The position numbers and the translations under genes were made by a program. This document shows, piece after piece, positions 7,188 to 7,466 of a stretch of 7,466 nt of DNA. Origin of the DNA: Acidobacteriota bacterium. Its GTDB lineage: Bacteria > Acidobacteriota > Terriglobia > Terriglobales > Acidobacteriaceae. Position 1 is the stretch's first letter, and each line of letters opens with the position of its first letter. The DNA lies in the NCBI GenBank assembly GCA_021781255.1, contig JAJXXG010000149.1, positions 1-7,466 on the forward strand, given 5' to 3'. The notes beneath the pieces are model-generated. The model saw only the letters and a program-made list of their open reading frames with translations. It made no database searches and had not been told where the DNA came from.

Positions 7188-7466
7188 TCATGGCTTTTGC
7201 CCCGCGGGCTTCAGCGAGGAAGAGGCGTCACGGGTTGGCTCATCCACCTGAATCTGCCGGTCGCCTTTTACATCCGTGAGCTTCTGCACGATTCCGCTTG
7301 GCCAGTCGATCTCGATTGCTTGGGCCGCAGCGCTGGTGCCCAGCCCAAAATGCACGCGCGGATCGCTGGAAGAGAGATAGCCGCTCGAGGTCGTCACGGT
7401 AACCCACTGCGAGCCCTGGGCGGTCGTCAGTTTCACAACCGCCCCGATGCCGTCGCGATTGCTCTT
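7188..7466 (-). CDS. ASPIC/UnbV domain protein (CRTAC1-type), C-terminal part
   Basis: Only the last 92 residues are in the window; the frame stays open through the right edge, so the start lies outside. The visible part is an ASPIC/UnbV domain (PF07593): SNRDGIGAVVKL at the edge, then GYLSSSDPRVHFGLG, then IEIDWPSGIVQKL, and a final QIQVDEP. This order and the GLG and WPSG motifs are typical of the family. Full-length relatives are usually exported and carry FG-GAP/VCBS (integrin-like) repeats before this domain, sometimes with tetratricopeptide repeats. Their biochemical role is poorly defined, with calcium binding or adhesion suggested from the repeats. A short low-complexity tail (RDASSSLKPAGQKP) follows the domain, and the stop is TGA. 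The gene is convergent with the receptor gene and is not in its operon. The GTG at 7434-7436 is an internal codon, since the domain continues upstream of it. Confidence 0.9.
   Translation of the reverse strand, partial: KSNRDGIGAVVKLTTAQGSQWVTVTTSSGYLSSSDPRVHFGLGTSAAAQAIEIDWPSGIVQKLTDVKGDRQIQVDEPTRDASSSLKPAGQKP

Noticed and set aside
7056..7466. Plus-strand frame open from ATG 7056 to the right edge (137 codons)
   Set aside because: Most of it is antisense to the well-supported ASPIC/UnbV domain, and the translation is Arg/Leu/His-rich without a family signature.

Overview
The window looks like chromosomal DNA from a member of Acidobacteriota, probably the Terriglobia/Acidobacteriaceae group. 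This rests on three protein types that commonly occur together there: a TonB-dependent-receptor-like protein of about 1,200 residues with an N-terminal carboxypeptidase-regulatory-like domain (Oar-like), a secreted YncE-propeller/phosphoesterase fusion, and an ASPIC/UnbV (CRTAC1-type) protein. The moderately GC-rich coding style fits. The taxonomic call is an inference from gene content, not from a marker gene.

Layout. Positions 1-267 hold an unrecognised reading frame that is open from the left edge, possibly the 3' end of a gene, in visibly more AT-rich DNA. An AT-rich inverted repeat (237-266) overlaps its stop codon. Positions 317-3037 (+) encode an exported beta-propeller/phosphoesterase fusion of 906 codons, followed by a 12-bp hairpin at 3048-3080. 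A leader of about 240 bases then leads to a perfect AGGAGG ribosome-binding site and a 1,200-residue outer-membrane receptor (3318-6920, +), which ends in a textbook rho-independent terminator (6939-6975). After a non-coding gap of about 210 bases, the C-terminal end of an ASPIC/UnbV-domain protein runs convergently on the minus strand (7188 to the right edge).

How the genes may work together. The two plus-strand genes both encode exported envelope proteins: a soluble or envelope-attached hydrolase-like enzyme and an outer-membrane beta-barrel. Release of a ligand by the first and uptake by the second is conceivable. However, a hairpin and a long leader separate them, so co-transcription is not evident and the link is only a hypothesis. 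The ASPIC/UnbV gene is convergent and therefore separately transcribed.

I found no CRISPR array, tRNA or rRNA, insertion sequence, phage gene or defence system. Apart from the unidentified left-edge frame, the window reads as ordinary acidobacterial chromosome, and I do not claim a new system.
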